Source: Gymnopus androsaceus JB14 (taxonomy: Eukaryota; Basidiomycota; Agaricomycetes; Agaricales; Omphalotaceae). Taken from it: DNA of 64,000 nt. The notes under the pieces were generated by a model. That model was not told where the DNA came from and searched no databases. It saw only the letters and a list, made by a program, of their open reading frames with translations. Shown piece after piece: positions 36,427 to 49,246 of this stretch. Location: NCBI GenBank assembly GCA_009733575.1, contig ML769700.1, forward strand, positions 1-64,000, written 5' to 3'. The position numbers and the translations under genes were made by a program. Each line of letters begins with the position of its first letter. Position 1 is the first letter of the stretch.

Positions 36427-37723
36427 CTGCATGAATAGCCGAAGCCCCTCCAGGTATACTAACTCACTCGGTATTCCAACGGACATCTCTAACGTTTCTA
36501 ACTCTACAGGTACCCAAGCTGCAATCTTCGACGTCGATTCAGCTTTTCGAAACATACCCATTCACCCCTCTGCCCGCCGATTCGTTGCACTCATGCTCGA
36601 TGGCCTCATCCACCTCGATCTCATGCTCAACTTTGGTAAGAGACCAGCGCCAGGCATCTGGGGTCATGTCGCAGATGCCATGGCCTGGATCCTCAAGTAC
36701 AAGGGCGTTGAAGCCCTGCTCAAGTGGGTGGACGATTTCGTGTTCTTCCGATACCCTAAAGGACGGAACGACGACGGCTCCTTCATCTTCTCCTATGACG
36801 ACTCCCTCATATGGTCCACCGCCGCCATTCTAGGCTGGCCGTGGGCACCGAGCAAATTTGTTCCCTTCGCATCTCTCTTCAAGTACATTGGCTTCCTCTG
36901 GCACATTGAGGAGAAGACAGTACAACTCCCAGAAGAGAAGAAGGAGAAGTACATCCTCCGGCTAGCCCCCTGGGTTGCGAAAGAACGACAGTCCGTGGAC
37001 AAGGTGGAGGAACTCATTGGGACACTCAATCACATCGCCCTCGTTGTTCCTACTGGGAAGACGAGATTAATCAATCTCTTCAACTTCCGCTCCGGCTTCA
37101 AATCCCACAAGTGCTTTATCCCTCATTCCATCCCAGCCAAACTCCAAGAAGACATCGACTGGTGGAACGATCTCCTACACCAGCCGTTCGTCGGAATGGA
37201 AATCATCCAGCTCCCCGATCCTATCGACATCGACCTCTTCGTGGATGCCTCGACGTCATGGGGGATTGGCCTTGTCATCAACGGAAAATGGCTCGCATGG
37301 GAATACAAGCCTGATTGGGTAGATGCGGAACGCCATATTGGTTGGCGGGAAATGGTTGCGGTAGAACTCGCTCTCCGGACCCTTATCTCTTCCAGTTTCC
37401 GAAGTGTCCGTGTCTGCCTCCGTTCTGACAACATTGGTGTTGTGGGAGCTCTCAAGAAGGGCAGTTCAAGGGGATACGAGATCAATCTCATTCTGAGAAA
37501 GATCATCGAACTTATGCAGGAGTTTAAGGTGTGGATAGACTGCGTTTGGGTCTCCACTCACGACAACCCAGCAGATGCACCTTCGAGAGGTGCCTTCCCC
37601 CCACGTAAACAACTTCACGCTCACCCTCCCTCCGTACCGCGACACCTAAAACCATATATTCACAACTCGATTCAACCCAACGATCCTCGTCTCGATACTC
37701 ACTCTCATCTCAATTCTCACTAG
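36427..37723 (+). CDS. DIRS-like retroelement reverse transcriptase-RNase H, 5' end lost in gap
   Basis: The frame from 36431 runs 430 codons. It holds a reverse-transcriptase core (F-D-V-D-S-A-F-R-N, then W-V-D-D-F in place of Y-x-D-D), a connection, and an RNase H-like end (F-V-D-A-S, W-R-E-M-V-A-V-E, R-S-D-N-I-G-V-V). The motif set and a tyrosine recombinase directly downstream are those of agaricomycete DIRS-type elements, which integrate without an integrase. The N-terminal part is truncated by the gap. The C-terminal tail after P-A-D-A-P-S-R is proline-rich and typical of these proteins. Confidence 0.85.
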
Positions 37724-37939
37724 ACATATTAAATGTAACATATATAATTGTTATACTACCTTACACACATATGTACGATCCGCGAACACTACCGAGTAAT
37801 ACCAGGGAACCGTTTGATCACGCTAAATCAAGAGACAAGTAACGGTCACAGATCGTGACTCTCTCTCCTTCTTTCATACCTCCACCACTCGATAACGACA
37901 ACAGCCTCACATCTCCCTACCCTCGACACTCGCTACATC

Positions 37940-39033
37940 ATGCCTCCCTTCCGATACAAATTCATCCACAACACCAACCACAACACCACCCAATCCACAC
38001 CCCATCGCCGAGTCCGTTTTGATGACCACGAGAACGCTCCCCCAGCCAATCCAATGACCACACTCGACCAGAACGCAAGGAACGTAATGGACGCAGCGGT
38101 CTCAGACAAGACCAGGCAGAGGAAGCTGCAGTATGCAGCGGAATTCCTGGTCTGGGCAGCCAACCATGGTCTGACGGAAGAGGATGTCCTTCCCCCCTCA
38201 GAGAACACGCTCTGCAACTTCGCAGCATCGTTTGCCGGGAAACTAGCTGGCGGAACCGCGAAAGCAAAGGTGTCAGCAGTGAAGAGCTGGGTCCAAAGGA
38301 GAGGGCTCACATGGGAAGGGGGAAATAATTTGCGGAACGTCCTCAATGGCGTCGAACGTAGAGCTCCCTGCCTCCTCTTTCCGCGATCAAAGACCTCCCG
38401 TCAAGAAAGAGCACCTCAGCACTCTGTTTGACGAGCTGGACCTATCAGGCTCATGTGGTCTTGACCACGCCATGGCAGCGGTCAGCACGGGTTGCTTTTA
38501 TGGTCAACTCAGAGGCGGCGAGATCCTTCCCCAGTCCTCCGACCCTGCAGATTTCAATCCATCCGAGCTCCCCACTGTAAAGGACCTGAAAGCCCCAACA
38601 AGAACAGTGACAGGAAGCTCAAGCTCCCGAAAACCAAGACTAAACAGTCGAGAGGCGAGGAAGTCGTCTACTCCCCTCAGCCTGGTCGCACCGAGTCCCA
38701 CAAGAGCATGGAGGGAACGCATTCGAGTAAATAGACTGGGATGAGAGCAACAAGCTCAAGGTCCTTTCGAAAACTGTCTTTCTGAAACAGTGCAATGCAG
38801 TATGGTCCAGGCATAACATTCCCCGCATGACTGGCCACTGTTTCCGCATCGGCGGTACAACCCACTACTTGGTCCAAGGAGAGATCCCCAACATCGTGAA
38901 GATGCTCGTCGATGGAAGTCGGACGCTTTTCTCAAGTACTGGAGAGACCTAGACTCCCTAGCCTCCATTCATCTTCATCAACATCACACACAACTCTCCT
39001 ACACGAATCGTTTGCAGGACTTGAGGGGCTAAC
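37940..39033 (+). pseudogene. Tyrosine recombinase of the DIRS-like element, several frame shifts
   Basis: The first frame (37940 to about 38350) gives a core-binding region (A-A-E-F-L-V-W, S-A-V-K-S-W). It then slips at about 38350. The catalytic domain shows Q-L-R-G-G-E (arginine I) in the second frame, a third frame near 38600, G-H-C-F-R-I-G-G (His-x-x-Arg) at about 38830, and the nucleophile segment F-L-K-Y-W-R at about 38930 in yet another frame. The order and spacing are those of tyrosine recombinases. At least three frame breaks make it inactive as written. No methyltransferase domain is visible. Confidence 0.75.
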
Positions 39034-39574
39034 GTCACTACGCTCCTCACTAATACTTCACCCTTCCTTCCTCTCATCTCCTATCTCTCAAATAGTTATG
39101 TTACCGATATGACGAACTCCCCACGCATACGCAATCTTCCCCTTCCTTCTTGTACTTCTATCACATTCCCTCTATGACATATAACAAACACATCGCTACC
39201 ATACACACCTATATTCACAATAAACCTACTTTGTTGACAGTATTCTCAGTCACCACAGCCTTGGGCCTACGCCCCTGTGGGTTTGTCGTCAACAGATCCC
39301 GACGCGCCTGTGGCTTCTTCGCACGGGTAATCGGTTTCTGTATCCTTCGCACCCCCAGGTTCGGAAAATTAATTCCGCTCTCTTCACCTTTTGGAATTAA
39401 TATTCCTGACGTGCCTTTGCCCAACGCACGTTAATAGTAATCAATATATTTATTATTACAAGTTCAATATATTCGCTTTGAGAAACTCAGTCGCGAGATC
39501 GCGTCAGTATCAGACGAAATGAGAGATAACACCAAGCGTCATAAAGGTGTTGACTTGAGTGTTAACTCCGACTA
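39034..39574. other. Terminal region of the DIRS-like element
   Basis: Downstream of the recombinase there is a GC-rich stretch with GGGCCTACGCCCCTG and similar repeats around 39260-39310, probably part of the split terminal repeats of the element. The matching partner is not in the window. 39430-39574 is AT-rich and empty. Confidence 0.35.
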
Positions 39575-41180
39575 AATTAAACATTTTAGTATATCATAAC
39601 CCAACCAAATGGACATTAATTCATACCACTGAGGAAACATGAGTACTGGAGAACGATACTCGTGTTGAAGTTCTTGAGGAAGGCGTTGCGGGGCCATTTG
39701 CGATGCAGCGCGTATTGAATGATGGGAGGGACAGTCCCGAGAGCAAGAGCAACAGGGACCATGAAGTATGTTTTGCCTGGACTGAACATCTCCCGTCCCA
39801 ACGCACCCCACGAAATGGCATTACTATTAAAGCTCTGCGCTTTCTGACCTGACCATAGACGGGTACCAGCAATGCTAAGCAGAGCCGCTCTCTGCTGACT
39901 CACAATGGAAAGTTCCATCACATAGTTTAAGAGAGCACCCTGGGAAGCAGTTGTGAACAGTGATACATCATACCCGAAATGCGGTCAAACACTTACGACG
40001 ATACAACCCATGACCTGGACAAGGAAATTGACCTTGGGAGGGATCTTGAGGTACTGGCCAAGCTTCAAGTCTCCGAGAAGTGCAATGCCTTGCACTGTAG
40101 GCTGACTTCCATACCTGGTAGACATATAACTCAAGGCGACAGAGGGAAGAAATTTAACTTTGACTTACAAAGCAGCATACATGTTGGCTATGGGGTCTCC
40201 TGGAGCCATCTAAAGGAACGGGTGTGAACAGAGGGAGAACGGGCTAGGGTATCGGTCACGTACATAGGATCCAATCATGGAGTAGAAGCCATCAAGTTGA
40301 GTACTAAATTGAGAGTACCCCAGGATGGCAGAAGTTGTGCAGTATGCAATGGTGAAGAAACTCGAGAGGAACAGAATCTATGAATATGTGAGACTCGACT
40401 TGTTGTATGGACCTGATCAATGCTGGGTACTTACAACGGTAAGCTGCCACCAGGTAAAGTTGGATTTTCCTGTGTAATCTGTAGCCTGGGCCATGGCGTA
40501 GGCAATGGCAAGCAACGAAAGGAACCAATATTTGGGAACTTTCTCATATCTAACAATAAATCGTATCAGCTGCTGTAACGGAAGGAAAAAGGCATACGTA
40601 CCGTTTCATTGCAGTGTAGTGTTCGTCATGAGTAACAGGTACAGTCTTGTTCCATGGGTTCAGCATACGGAAAAATGGAAGCAACTCATTCCAGTAGAAA
40701 CAAATGACATGCGAAATCGTAGCTCTGGGCGTGAGGGACAGAGTCACGTAGCGGGAGAAGAGTGGAAGGCGTTGGGAGAGATGCCACGAAGCAAGGGTGG
40801 AATGGAAGCAGATTAGCAAATCAGTCAGACCAAATCAAAAAGGGAAACCACTCACCCCATGGCAAGGTTAGCGGTAATGAAATACAAAGCATTCGTGGCC
40901 GCACAATAAGCCGGCTAACAAGATGTATTAGCCACGGTTGCGATATCGCAGATAAATTTGAAAAACCTACTCCAACTTCAGCATACTTGACGGGGTCGAA
41001 CTTGTTGTCAGTCAAAATGGCGGTTTGATTGTACTGTTCGGTGATATCAATGCATGGTATGAACCCAAACAAGAGGTGATTTACCTGGTTGCCTTTTAAG
41101 GAGAAGTCGAGGTCAGTGAATGATGACCGTGAAAGAAGATGATAAAACAAACCGTCGATATCAAAGATAGCCTGAGACAT
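39575..41180 (-). pseudogene. Oligopeptide transporter (OPT family) fragment, both ends missing
   Basis: OPT proteins are proton-coupled peptide or metal-chelate transporters of the plasma membrane. On the minus strand short exons encode successive transmembrane segments: Y-N-Q-T-A-I-L-T-D-N-K-F (about 41030), A-Y-C-A-A-T-N-A-L-Y-F, W-N-E-L-L-P-F-F, Y-W-F-L-S-L-L-A-I, and near the end S-F-N-S-N-A-I-S-W-G-A-L-G-R-E-M-F-S. Introns have normal GT-AG ends. The N-terminal third and the last transmembrane segments are absent, and the truncation coincides with the border of the duplicated segment at 41225. Not a full transporter. Confidence 0.7.
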
Positions 41181-41225
41181 GAAAGGGAACTAAAAATAGC
41201 TTGGAAAAAACTGAAGGAAGATTGG

Positions 41226-42920
41226 ACTACACATACTCGACGTTCAAGCCAGGCATCTCCGATAAATGTGTAACGGCCTCGTCATAACGAAATCAGGAGG
41301 ACATTGGGACGGCTCGTGGATAAGTTCGATTTAACTCGAAGTCTGTGAGTTTTGGAGCAAGAACTTGCTGACCTTTTATCGCATGTCGATTCGGAGCAGC
41401 AGATTAACATCAAATATAAGACTGTGAATGCACAATGACTGGAGTTCAGGAAAGACGCCTATTATCGCCGTCAAATCCATCGTCAGGAGCTCTACGTCGT
41501 TCCCATTGAAGGCATCCAAAGTCAAAGATGACAGCGGCGCTGAAGATCAGCTACATCCGTGAAAGTATCGCAGATATCTTGATCGCGTCAGCAAAGAGTC
41601 AAATGTTCGAGGAGAGGAAGGGTGAGGCAATGTAAGAGACTGACATTATTGGTCCCACCTCACACTTTATGGCAAGAGATTTTGAGCGTTTTCAATGCAG
41701 ATAGGAGTATAGAGAGATTGGCGCTGAATCCATCATCTACTGGAAGGTCAATTTCGAGATTGATCAGACCGTTGCATGCGTATAAAGTGTTCGCATAGGC
41801 CGCTGGATCGGGTACTAAAGAGATGGAGGCCACGATTAACGAGGTCAATTGTGCCGTAGGAAGTGCCAACACCTCTAATAAGGAGGTAGTAAAAGCATTC
41901 CCTTGGATGTTAACGTGGTATAGTCTCGGTGATTTGAAGAACGTCTGAATTTTGTTGGGGTAAAGATATCCTAGGTTAACACCGTCATCGCCATCAAAAA
42001 TGGCGAGAGCGACTCTTTCCAATTGGATGAAGGTAGAGCATGGAAGGCGAAAGAGAGGAAACACGATTTGGGAGATCCCACTACATCCAATAATCGAATC
42101 CGATCGCGAAAACGCAAAATTTGCTGCAGAAACTGGTAGTGCTCTCGTTGGACAGAAATAACCCCGGAGAAAGACAGATACACATCCAATAAAAGGCCTC
42201 GACTCCGATCAATCCACTCTCCAACTCAGGCCATGGCTTTGTGATGCCTATTATACTCAATGCAGAACGTGGTTGAAAGTCGAGGAGTCGCACGAGCGAC
42301 ATTTTTCTAAGCCGCACAAACAATAGAAAGGATGTGGGTGTACAGGACGATGTTGCTCCCGGAATGAAAAATTCCATTTTAGGAAGATATGCAAGCTCGA
42401 AGATTACGGAGAGGATTTCCAGTGGCACTCGACGAACGGGCGGGAGAATGTTTCGGAACGAAGCGATCTCGACGAGTTTCGCGTATTTTTGACGTGTCAG
42501 CGCAAATATCTGAGCTTCAGAATCGCATGCACGTTGTTCTTTGAGCCCTGTTATTTGACTCTCAAGGCTCCTGGGCCTCGGTTTCGGATATTCGCATTTG
42601 AAGGATGGAGATGTTGCTTGGTTCAAGCCATATCTGCTGTTGGATACGAATCGGGACATTTCTAAAGAGATAATATCTCTGAGAGTAGTAGAGCTGCCTT
42701 CAAAATAAGCAAGTGGAATGGAAGGAAGCAAGAAAGAAGCGCTTAAACGCCTGACTCTGGGCGCTTGTCGATAATATTGCTTCCTCAACAACAAAAGCCC
42801 AGGAATCAGAACATGGCGTGCGCCGGAGCCTTCGCAATTGTGCGGCAACTTCCTCCTGAACCTGCACTACAGGAGGCAAGGTTTTTGACATTGATTTGGA
42901 GACTGAGTTGAGATGGAGCA
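41226..42920 (-). pseudogene. F-box/leucine-rich-repeat-like gene, degenerate
   Basis: On the minus strand the segment around 42480-42400 encodes an F-box-type helix (P-P-V-R-R-V-P-L-E-I-L-S-V-I-F). Downstream frames (42064-41660) contain spaced leucines as in an F-box LRR tail, but the frame shifts at least twice. The 41226-41798 part is duplicated at 32012-32647. F-box proteins recruit substrates to SCF complexes, but this copy appears broken. Start and exon borders could not be fixed. Confidence 0.5.
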
Positions 42921-43717
42921 TTAATTATGGAGCATTATGAAGGGATAAGCCTGGATAAGCACTAGCGGTATAGCTGCAAATACTGGGGAGGCTGATATGT
43001 CATTGCGATTGGAGAACTTGATACGGAGAGCAAAGTTAAGCCCGCTTCTTCTCCTTCTTCACTCAGGTTACAAAAAAAAAGTCTTGTAAAGGCTGGACTC
43101 GACGACAAGTGTCCCCAATACTCCCTCCTACCCTCCTCCGTGGTTCACTTCCGTCAGAATTTCCTTGAGTGGAATTGGGGGACTATTGTTCGTATCGTTT
43201 TGTCTTGCGATCCCGCTTCCAATCTGTTCCTTTTTTCTTCCCGTAATCACGTTCTGTCGTTTGATACTCCTCCTCCTCCTCTAGTCAAAGCTCTCCTCCG
43301 CCTCCCCCTCCATATCCTCTGATTTCTCTCTACTTGCCCCTGCACACCCCCATCCAGGCACCTCCGCCACTGCTTCATCCATACCTCGACACTCATGTTG
43401 CTCATCCGACCGCCGCCTCTGGGGGTCTTTCAGCCAAATCTTCAGCGCTTATCTGTGCTTCAACGACTCTCCTAAGAACTCAAAAATTCTCAAAATAATA
43501 ATGAATGAGCGCCTGCGCACGCTACAGTCAGCTGGATGCACAGGCTGTATTCACGTCCAAGCGTTGTACGCGCTTGCGGCTGGGGGTGACTTATAGGAGA
43601 ATAGATTACTTGGCTATATGTATAAGTATTGTACACAAAAAATGGGCATGGATGTGTAAGTAATCATATAGACTACTTACTTTGACTTGTCATTTACTAG
43701 GTTCAACACTAATGATA
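42921..43717. other. Intergenic region
   Basis: Pyrimidine-rich tracts at about 43205-43370, otherwise nothing recognisable. Confidence 0.4.
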
Positions 43718-45427
43718 TTACGCTTTGCGGCATTGGATTACAGCTTTGACATCATTCGTGGGCACCCCTACGCCAATGTTGCTAGCCGACTTGCTAACAG
43801 TTGGGATCGTCTGCTCGGCAGCAACGATGATGTTGAACTTGTCCAAAAGCAGCGCAGTAAATGCTGTGATGCTGTTTATGGCAAAGAATCGTCCTGGACA
43901 AAGAGATTTCCCTCCGCCAAATGGGCGGATCAAATTCTCATCGCCTTTCCATTCTTCCCGGACGAACCTTGTTGGCACGAATTCTTTAGCATCCTCACCC
44001 CAAACGACGACATCAAAGTGATGGAGTTGTACAGGGCACATAACAACACTACCTTTCCGCAAGGTATACCCAGCAATGACTACATCCTTGGTAGCTCGGC
44101 GGTTTGATGAGGCCGTTGAGTAATGGCGCATAGTCTCGTTCAAGACCGAAGAAAGAAGTGGCCTCTGCGCTATTCGGTCCATGTCGAGTGGCGTATCCAG
44201 TGATTTTCCGGTTTCTTGTCGAAGACTATCCACCAGACCCGGATGGAGAACACAGTTCAGAACGAACCAAAATGCCATGAGGTTATTATTGTTTGCAGTC
44301 CTAAAATTGGGTTATTGTCAGCAGAAACCACACAATTATCAATGATTTGACATACGCAGTCCAAGTTCCTAGAGTCATGATAGCAATGTCACGATCTTTC
44401 ATTCCTCCGTCCGCTGACATTATTTGTGCTTGGCGCAACCACCAAACAGCGTCTTTCAAATCCGCGTCCCGTGCTTTGTAGGCGTTCAGAAAGACTTGGA
44501 TCAAGCGTTCCCGATTCTGATAGGCCTCTCTCGCCATCATGCGGGGGTATTGGGACTGAAAAGTAGAGATATCACTCTCAAACTTCCAGTTCCATTTCAG
44601 CAGGTCAGGTGTATGGAGCAAAAACTCGGGACCCAAGAAAGCAGTGGTTGTAGCTGTTCCGATACAGGTCCTGACCCATTGGATAAGATCTACCTCTAAT
44701 CTCTGATTCGGGGAGCTGTGGATTGTATTTTCTAAAAGATTCAATTGATCCATTATGGAGAACAGGAATCGTTCTGAGAAGGTGTCCAAGTCTTCACCCT
44801 TGGAAAGTACGCGATGGAAGAATGGGTTTGATTGAAATATCAAACTTGAATTGGGTCCACATGGCTCTTTCTCAAGAAGGCTTTGAGCCTCTTTAGACAG
44901 ACCGAACATGGTGCCCAGTCCCCACACAATCATGGGCTCGAATTGCAATTCCTGTGCTCGATAAACCGCTGCAACATCTTTGGTGCGGGTAACAACCTGC
45001 AACAAGTTTAGTATATAGTTGTCGTGGCATGAGATGGAATCGTACATAAACACGATGTCCCATTAGAGTCATTGAAGCAATACGTTTTTCTGGAGAAACG
45101 GAGCTTGATGTGACAGTGAAGCAAATTAATGAGGATGAAATGACAATCAAGGACAAAAACCTACCTAGCTGAGGCGAATAGTTTGGTTTGGTTTATCCCA
45201 AAAGCGATAGCATTGCCGATGTAAGGAATCCAGTATGGTATCAATGGCGGCTCATTGCAGACCTTGGCCTTCCACTGGCGGTAAAGACGCAGAAGGAAGA
45301 GGGCAAAAAGCCCGACGACGCTCACTGAGGCAACAAACTCAAAGAGAATGCTAATGCCCCTAAGTGAACTGAGAACTATAAAGTGACGAGTATCTTTTGG
45401 CAGTGTGTATAGTGCAGTTTTGGACAT
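43718..45427 (-). CDS. Cytochrome P450, CYP7-like, 4 exons, 514 aa
   Basis: P450s are haem-thiolate mono-oxygenases anchored in the ER. Exons on the minus strand: 45427-45165, 45103-45046, 44996-44356, 44300-43718. The N-terminus has a hydrophobic anchor followed by W-K-A-K and a Pro-rich hinge (P-P-L-I-P-Y-W-I-P-Y). The I-helix region (T-A-N-N-N-N) follows, then the K-helix E-T-M-R and the haem loop F-G-G-G-K-S-L-C-P-G. The complete frame and spacing are those of fungal CYP7/CYP8-like enzymes (sterol 7-alpha-hydroxylase or prostacyclin-synthase relatives); the substrate is unknown. An in-frame ATG at 45535 would add 36 residues before the anchor and is less likely. Confidence 0.9.
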
Positions 45428-47545
45428 GGTCGGAAAAATGGTTTTCAAGGATTTATGTGCAGGTATTTTATACGGACGAGGAAAGAGGTTCAATAAATAC
45501 TCTATGACAGAATTTTTGGTTTCCTTGTTGCTCACCTAATTTTGGATGAAGCGGTTCGACCTGAATCGGAGCACTGCCAGTGGATATGAATGTATTAAGG
45601 AGCTGAATTCCTGACTGTAGTTGACCGTATTAGCAATACCTATCAATGTACTTTTTTCGTGCAAAAATGCGAAGTTTCTTTACATATAAGGATCTTTACT
45701 GGTAATTTAAGTTGTGAAAACAACGGGAGGTTTTGGAGCAAAGGTTTGCTTGAAATCTGAAATCTTTGCTCATGGAGCAACATCGATATGCGCTGCTAAT
45801 ATCTGATGGACTGACCATTCAATTTCAAACCTAACACGGAAAATCTCTCATCTTTGCTGGATCCCTTATTGAGAATTGAGCGAGGTCAAAAGCAACAGCA
45901 GCGTCGATTCTTGGGCAGTGTGAATCTTGGTGTGAATGGTGAGCCAATAATCGAGGCCTAGCTGAGCGCTGATCACTAGATGATCACGATAGGCCCGAGT
46001 ACTAGCTGATCGAGATCCGAGTCACCGGTGGATGACTTTCGCCATAAATCTTTTAAATAGTGTGGGCGGTTCATCTATCCTCATGTTGAAGGCTGGAATG
46101 TTGAACTTAACTGATATCTGCGAACCTGTATGTGCTCAGGGCGGCTCAGTGACGCTCAGGAGCTCATGTACTTTGTTGATTTTGACAGCTCAGGTTTCGA
46201 AAAACGGAGGCCACTTCAAAAAATTCGTTCAACAGTCTCCATCAAGTCTCGATTCAGTTGCTGCTCCATTCTATTCATTTTTTTTTACCAAAGTCAGACC
46301 GAAATTTAATTGCGTGCGCAAAAAATAAAATAAAATCTGGGTGGCCTAGGTCTTTTGGAACAGCTGGAAGCACTGTATTCTAGTCTCGAGATTCGAGAAT
46401 CCAGACTCAACGCTTCGATACTTGAATGTGGAACTGTATTCAGTGGCAGCCAGCTTTGCTGCATTGAATGTACTCCAGAGAAGCAGCTTGAGACTCGAGT
46501 CGACCTGTCTTTGAGAAGTTGAGCAACATAGAAAAATTTCCGTCCTCAAGTCGTCCTGACTCCTGGATCTGCCAGTCAGATTGCAGTAAGATGGATGCTG
46601 GTCGAAATTACCACTACAGAATGTATTCATGGATAATTCAAACCTACATGTAAACGCTCAAGTACAAATCTCCATATCTTAATTGAGCCGCAGACGCGAT
46701 ACTTAAAACATATATCGATAGTCCAATGGGAAGCAGATAGAACAATGAAACAGGGAGTCGCCGCGGGTCACTATAGATCGATCGCCCACCGGGGCAGCCT
46801 GAGCGACCGTGGCAGAAAAAATAAGGGTAGTACCCATGGCAGTACCAGCAGCAGGAGAAATCAAAATGCGGCATGTTTGCCATGGTCTGAGAATTTTAAC
46901 TTTGTTAATAGATGCATTTTAATGTTGAGTAAATCACAGATATAGTAATATTTCACTTCTATAAATACATGTAAGTAAATGAGCACCCGGTGAAGGTCGC
47001 AGTCAAGTCGCAGTGGCAGAAATTCTCTCTAACTTAAAGGCAGTTGTGGAAACTGTCTGAGGATACAATTTTTGAGACATGCCAAAAGCGCTTTTTGCTA
47101 CACATTGTGATTCGTACTGCCCTGCGCATACTGTCACGGCCCTTGCCGGTGAGAATCCATGCACGTGCCGTTTTGCCTTTGGTAAATTTCGAACCAAGTA
47201 ATACACTTCCAGGTTCCTTCCTCTTAAGTACTTATTACAACTGCCTGCAGTCATAAACTTTCAGATCTTCCAAGACTGCAAGTTCCGTCCAGAGATATAA
47301 TTCGTTTATTCAAGCTGCAAGCACTTGAATTTCATTAACTGGGGGGCAGTGATTTTCTGTTACATAAAGCTTCAGAGATGACTCAGAAGGTCATAGTACT
47401 TCAATCGGAAATCCGTTCGTGGCTGCATACTTTCAGTGCAGTGCATCTACCAAGGCCCTCAACTAACGAAAGCTGATCCATGTCCATACATGCACATCCA
47501 TTTGGACTCGCTGTCATATAGCAGACTCTTGGTGAAAACTATTCT
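45428..47545. other. Intergenic region, 2.1 kb
   Basis: No frame on either strand has recognisable motifs. A GATC-rich stretch lies around 45960-46030 and a poly-A/T tract near 46280-46340. Nothing else is supportable. Confidence 0.45.
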
Positions 47546-48345
47546 GTGAGCATAATAGAAAAAATTTCTGCATATTTTTCATTGATTTTCGTTGGCAGGG
47601 CTTCCTGTATACTTGTTTTCATTCATGCATATAGCCCCAGTGATACTGGGCCAACCTGGTTTTGGAACATTAAAAGGTGTTTCATAAGCGAAGTTGCCTC
47701 CAAGGAACTTCTTGCAGTGGCATTATCATATATGATGACAATGTTCACCATACCGCTCGGTGCCATCGAACATGGGTCTTCAAAATCTTACTTTGTCTTA
47801 TTTTTGATCTACTTCAACTTGGGATCTATCATTTGCGCAACCCCTTGTCTCGCCGTCAAGCGCTCCTTCATTGGAAATATACTGGCAGGTTTTGGTTGCG
47901 CTGGGTGAGGATTTGTGCTACATTTAGTTCATTGGCTATTACTGAATTCACTTTAGCATGTTTTCTTGTACTCGCGCTCAGTCAAGTAACCAGTCTGTAC
48001 GCATCTCAACTTAAGGCTCTCCATCTTCCACAAATAATTTGGTTGTAGAACTCTCTTATTCACAGTCATAGCAATATATATGGCCGTTTTGGATATGTTA
48101 TAGCTATTCTGTCTGTTTGCTTACCACTCCTTGGTATGTTTTTCATATTGGTTCCTACCGATCTCACACCGATCTCTTTGCAGGAACTGCCTTTTCCCCC
48201 TTCTCGGGTATGATTTACAACGCTGCATTCATCTAAACCTTACTTCTTCCCAGGCCTTACACACTGCATCTTCTGCTTCGAGCCAATCTATGAAGGGGTT
48301 GTGTCCCTGATACTACTCAGTTACAAATGCTGGAGATGGGTGTAG
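47546..48345 (+). pseudogene. Multi-spanning membrane protein remnant
   Basis: Frames around 47546-47908 and the following exon-like segments encode runs of hydrophobic residues (for example S-Y-M-M-T-M-F-T-I-P-L and V-L-F-L-I-Y-F-N-L-G), suggesting several transmembrane helices. Frame breaks and missing splice sites prevent a complete model. I do not recognise the family; it is not an obvious duplicate of the 7TM gene at 49.2 kb. Confidence 0.3.
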
Positions 48346-48545
48346 TCATAGGGCCATAGGAGCAGCTTACGGAACAAAAAAGCATTTTCAAACGTAACTT
48401 TGACGTCGTTATCTATCCTCATAATCCTCATCAGAAAAAGAATCTTGGAGACGGACCTTGATCAGTATGATACATATCCTATCCTGTCCTTGGATGGCTA
48501 CATATGTCTGTCATAGGTACCGGATCATATGCAATTTAGGTGACA

Positions 48546-49232
48546 CTCACACTGCCAATAAGTATGCTTCAGCTGACTGAAGCATTGTGGGAAATGAATT
48601 ATTTCAATAGATAAGGGAAATGTGTTGGAATTAACATAAAATCTATTTTAACCATAATTACAATGTACTTATGAATTTATGATATCACAGGAAATATCCG
48701 CGCATATACTCACAGTAGCCACTTGTTGTTTCTTGTGAAATCCACTCACATTCTCATAGTATCCTCTTTCCTGATATGTTTACTATGACATAGTTACTAT
48801 TCTTACAAGTATAAATACAGTATGTAGATACTCATGTACTTTACCCATTTGCCTCAGGGCTCAGTTGAGACCAAATGGCTATACAATCATTTAACTCCAT
48901 TTCTTATTTCTAACAAAATGTACCTTTTCGGAGGAATATAGAAATAAATATTTCATAGAGCTAAAGAAGGAAGTAGATTCAGATGGTTTGAAGTTTGAAC
49001 TTTCCACAAATTTCCAAATTGAAGCTGATTACTTCAGGTCCTGTCCGAAAAATGTTGTTGTTTTAGACATTTGCGGAAAATTCAAATTTCAGAGAGTCTG
49101 AATTTATTTCCTTCTTAAATCCTATGAAATATTTATTTTCTACAATCCTCTGAAAAAGTACATTTTGCTTATCTATTGGAATTATTTATCTCCCACAATG
49201 CTCGGACTGAAGCATAATTATTGACAGTGTGA
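48546..49232. mobile_element. MITE with long inverted repeats, outer element of a nested pair
   Basis: 48546-48615 and 49168-49232 are reverse complements over about 70 bp (CACACTGCC...AATAGATAAG against CTTATCTATTGG...CAGTGTG). The trinucleotide ACT flanks both ends and could be a target duplication. The interior contains a second inverted-repeat element at 48915-49166. Confidence 0.7.
48915..49166. mobile_element. Inner MITE-like element with 70-bp inverted repeats
   Basis: Arms 48915-48984 and 49097-49166 (AAAATGTAC at one tip, GTACATTTT at the other) are reverse complements with few mismatches. The right arm abuts the right arm of the outer element. Confidence 0.75.
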
Positions 49233-49246
49233 CTACCCTTATAAAT

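Noticed and set aside
35416..36561. A continuous minus-strand ORF running through the N tract into the DIRS fragment
   Set aside because: The N run is a gap, so the N-terminal part is a chimera of opposite-strand sequence. Only the Copia part up to 36401 is real.
47546..48345. GPI ethanolamine-phosphate transferase fragment
   Set aside because: A short C-terminal segment is vaguely similar, but the rest does not fit. Only a membrane-protein remnant is supportable.
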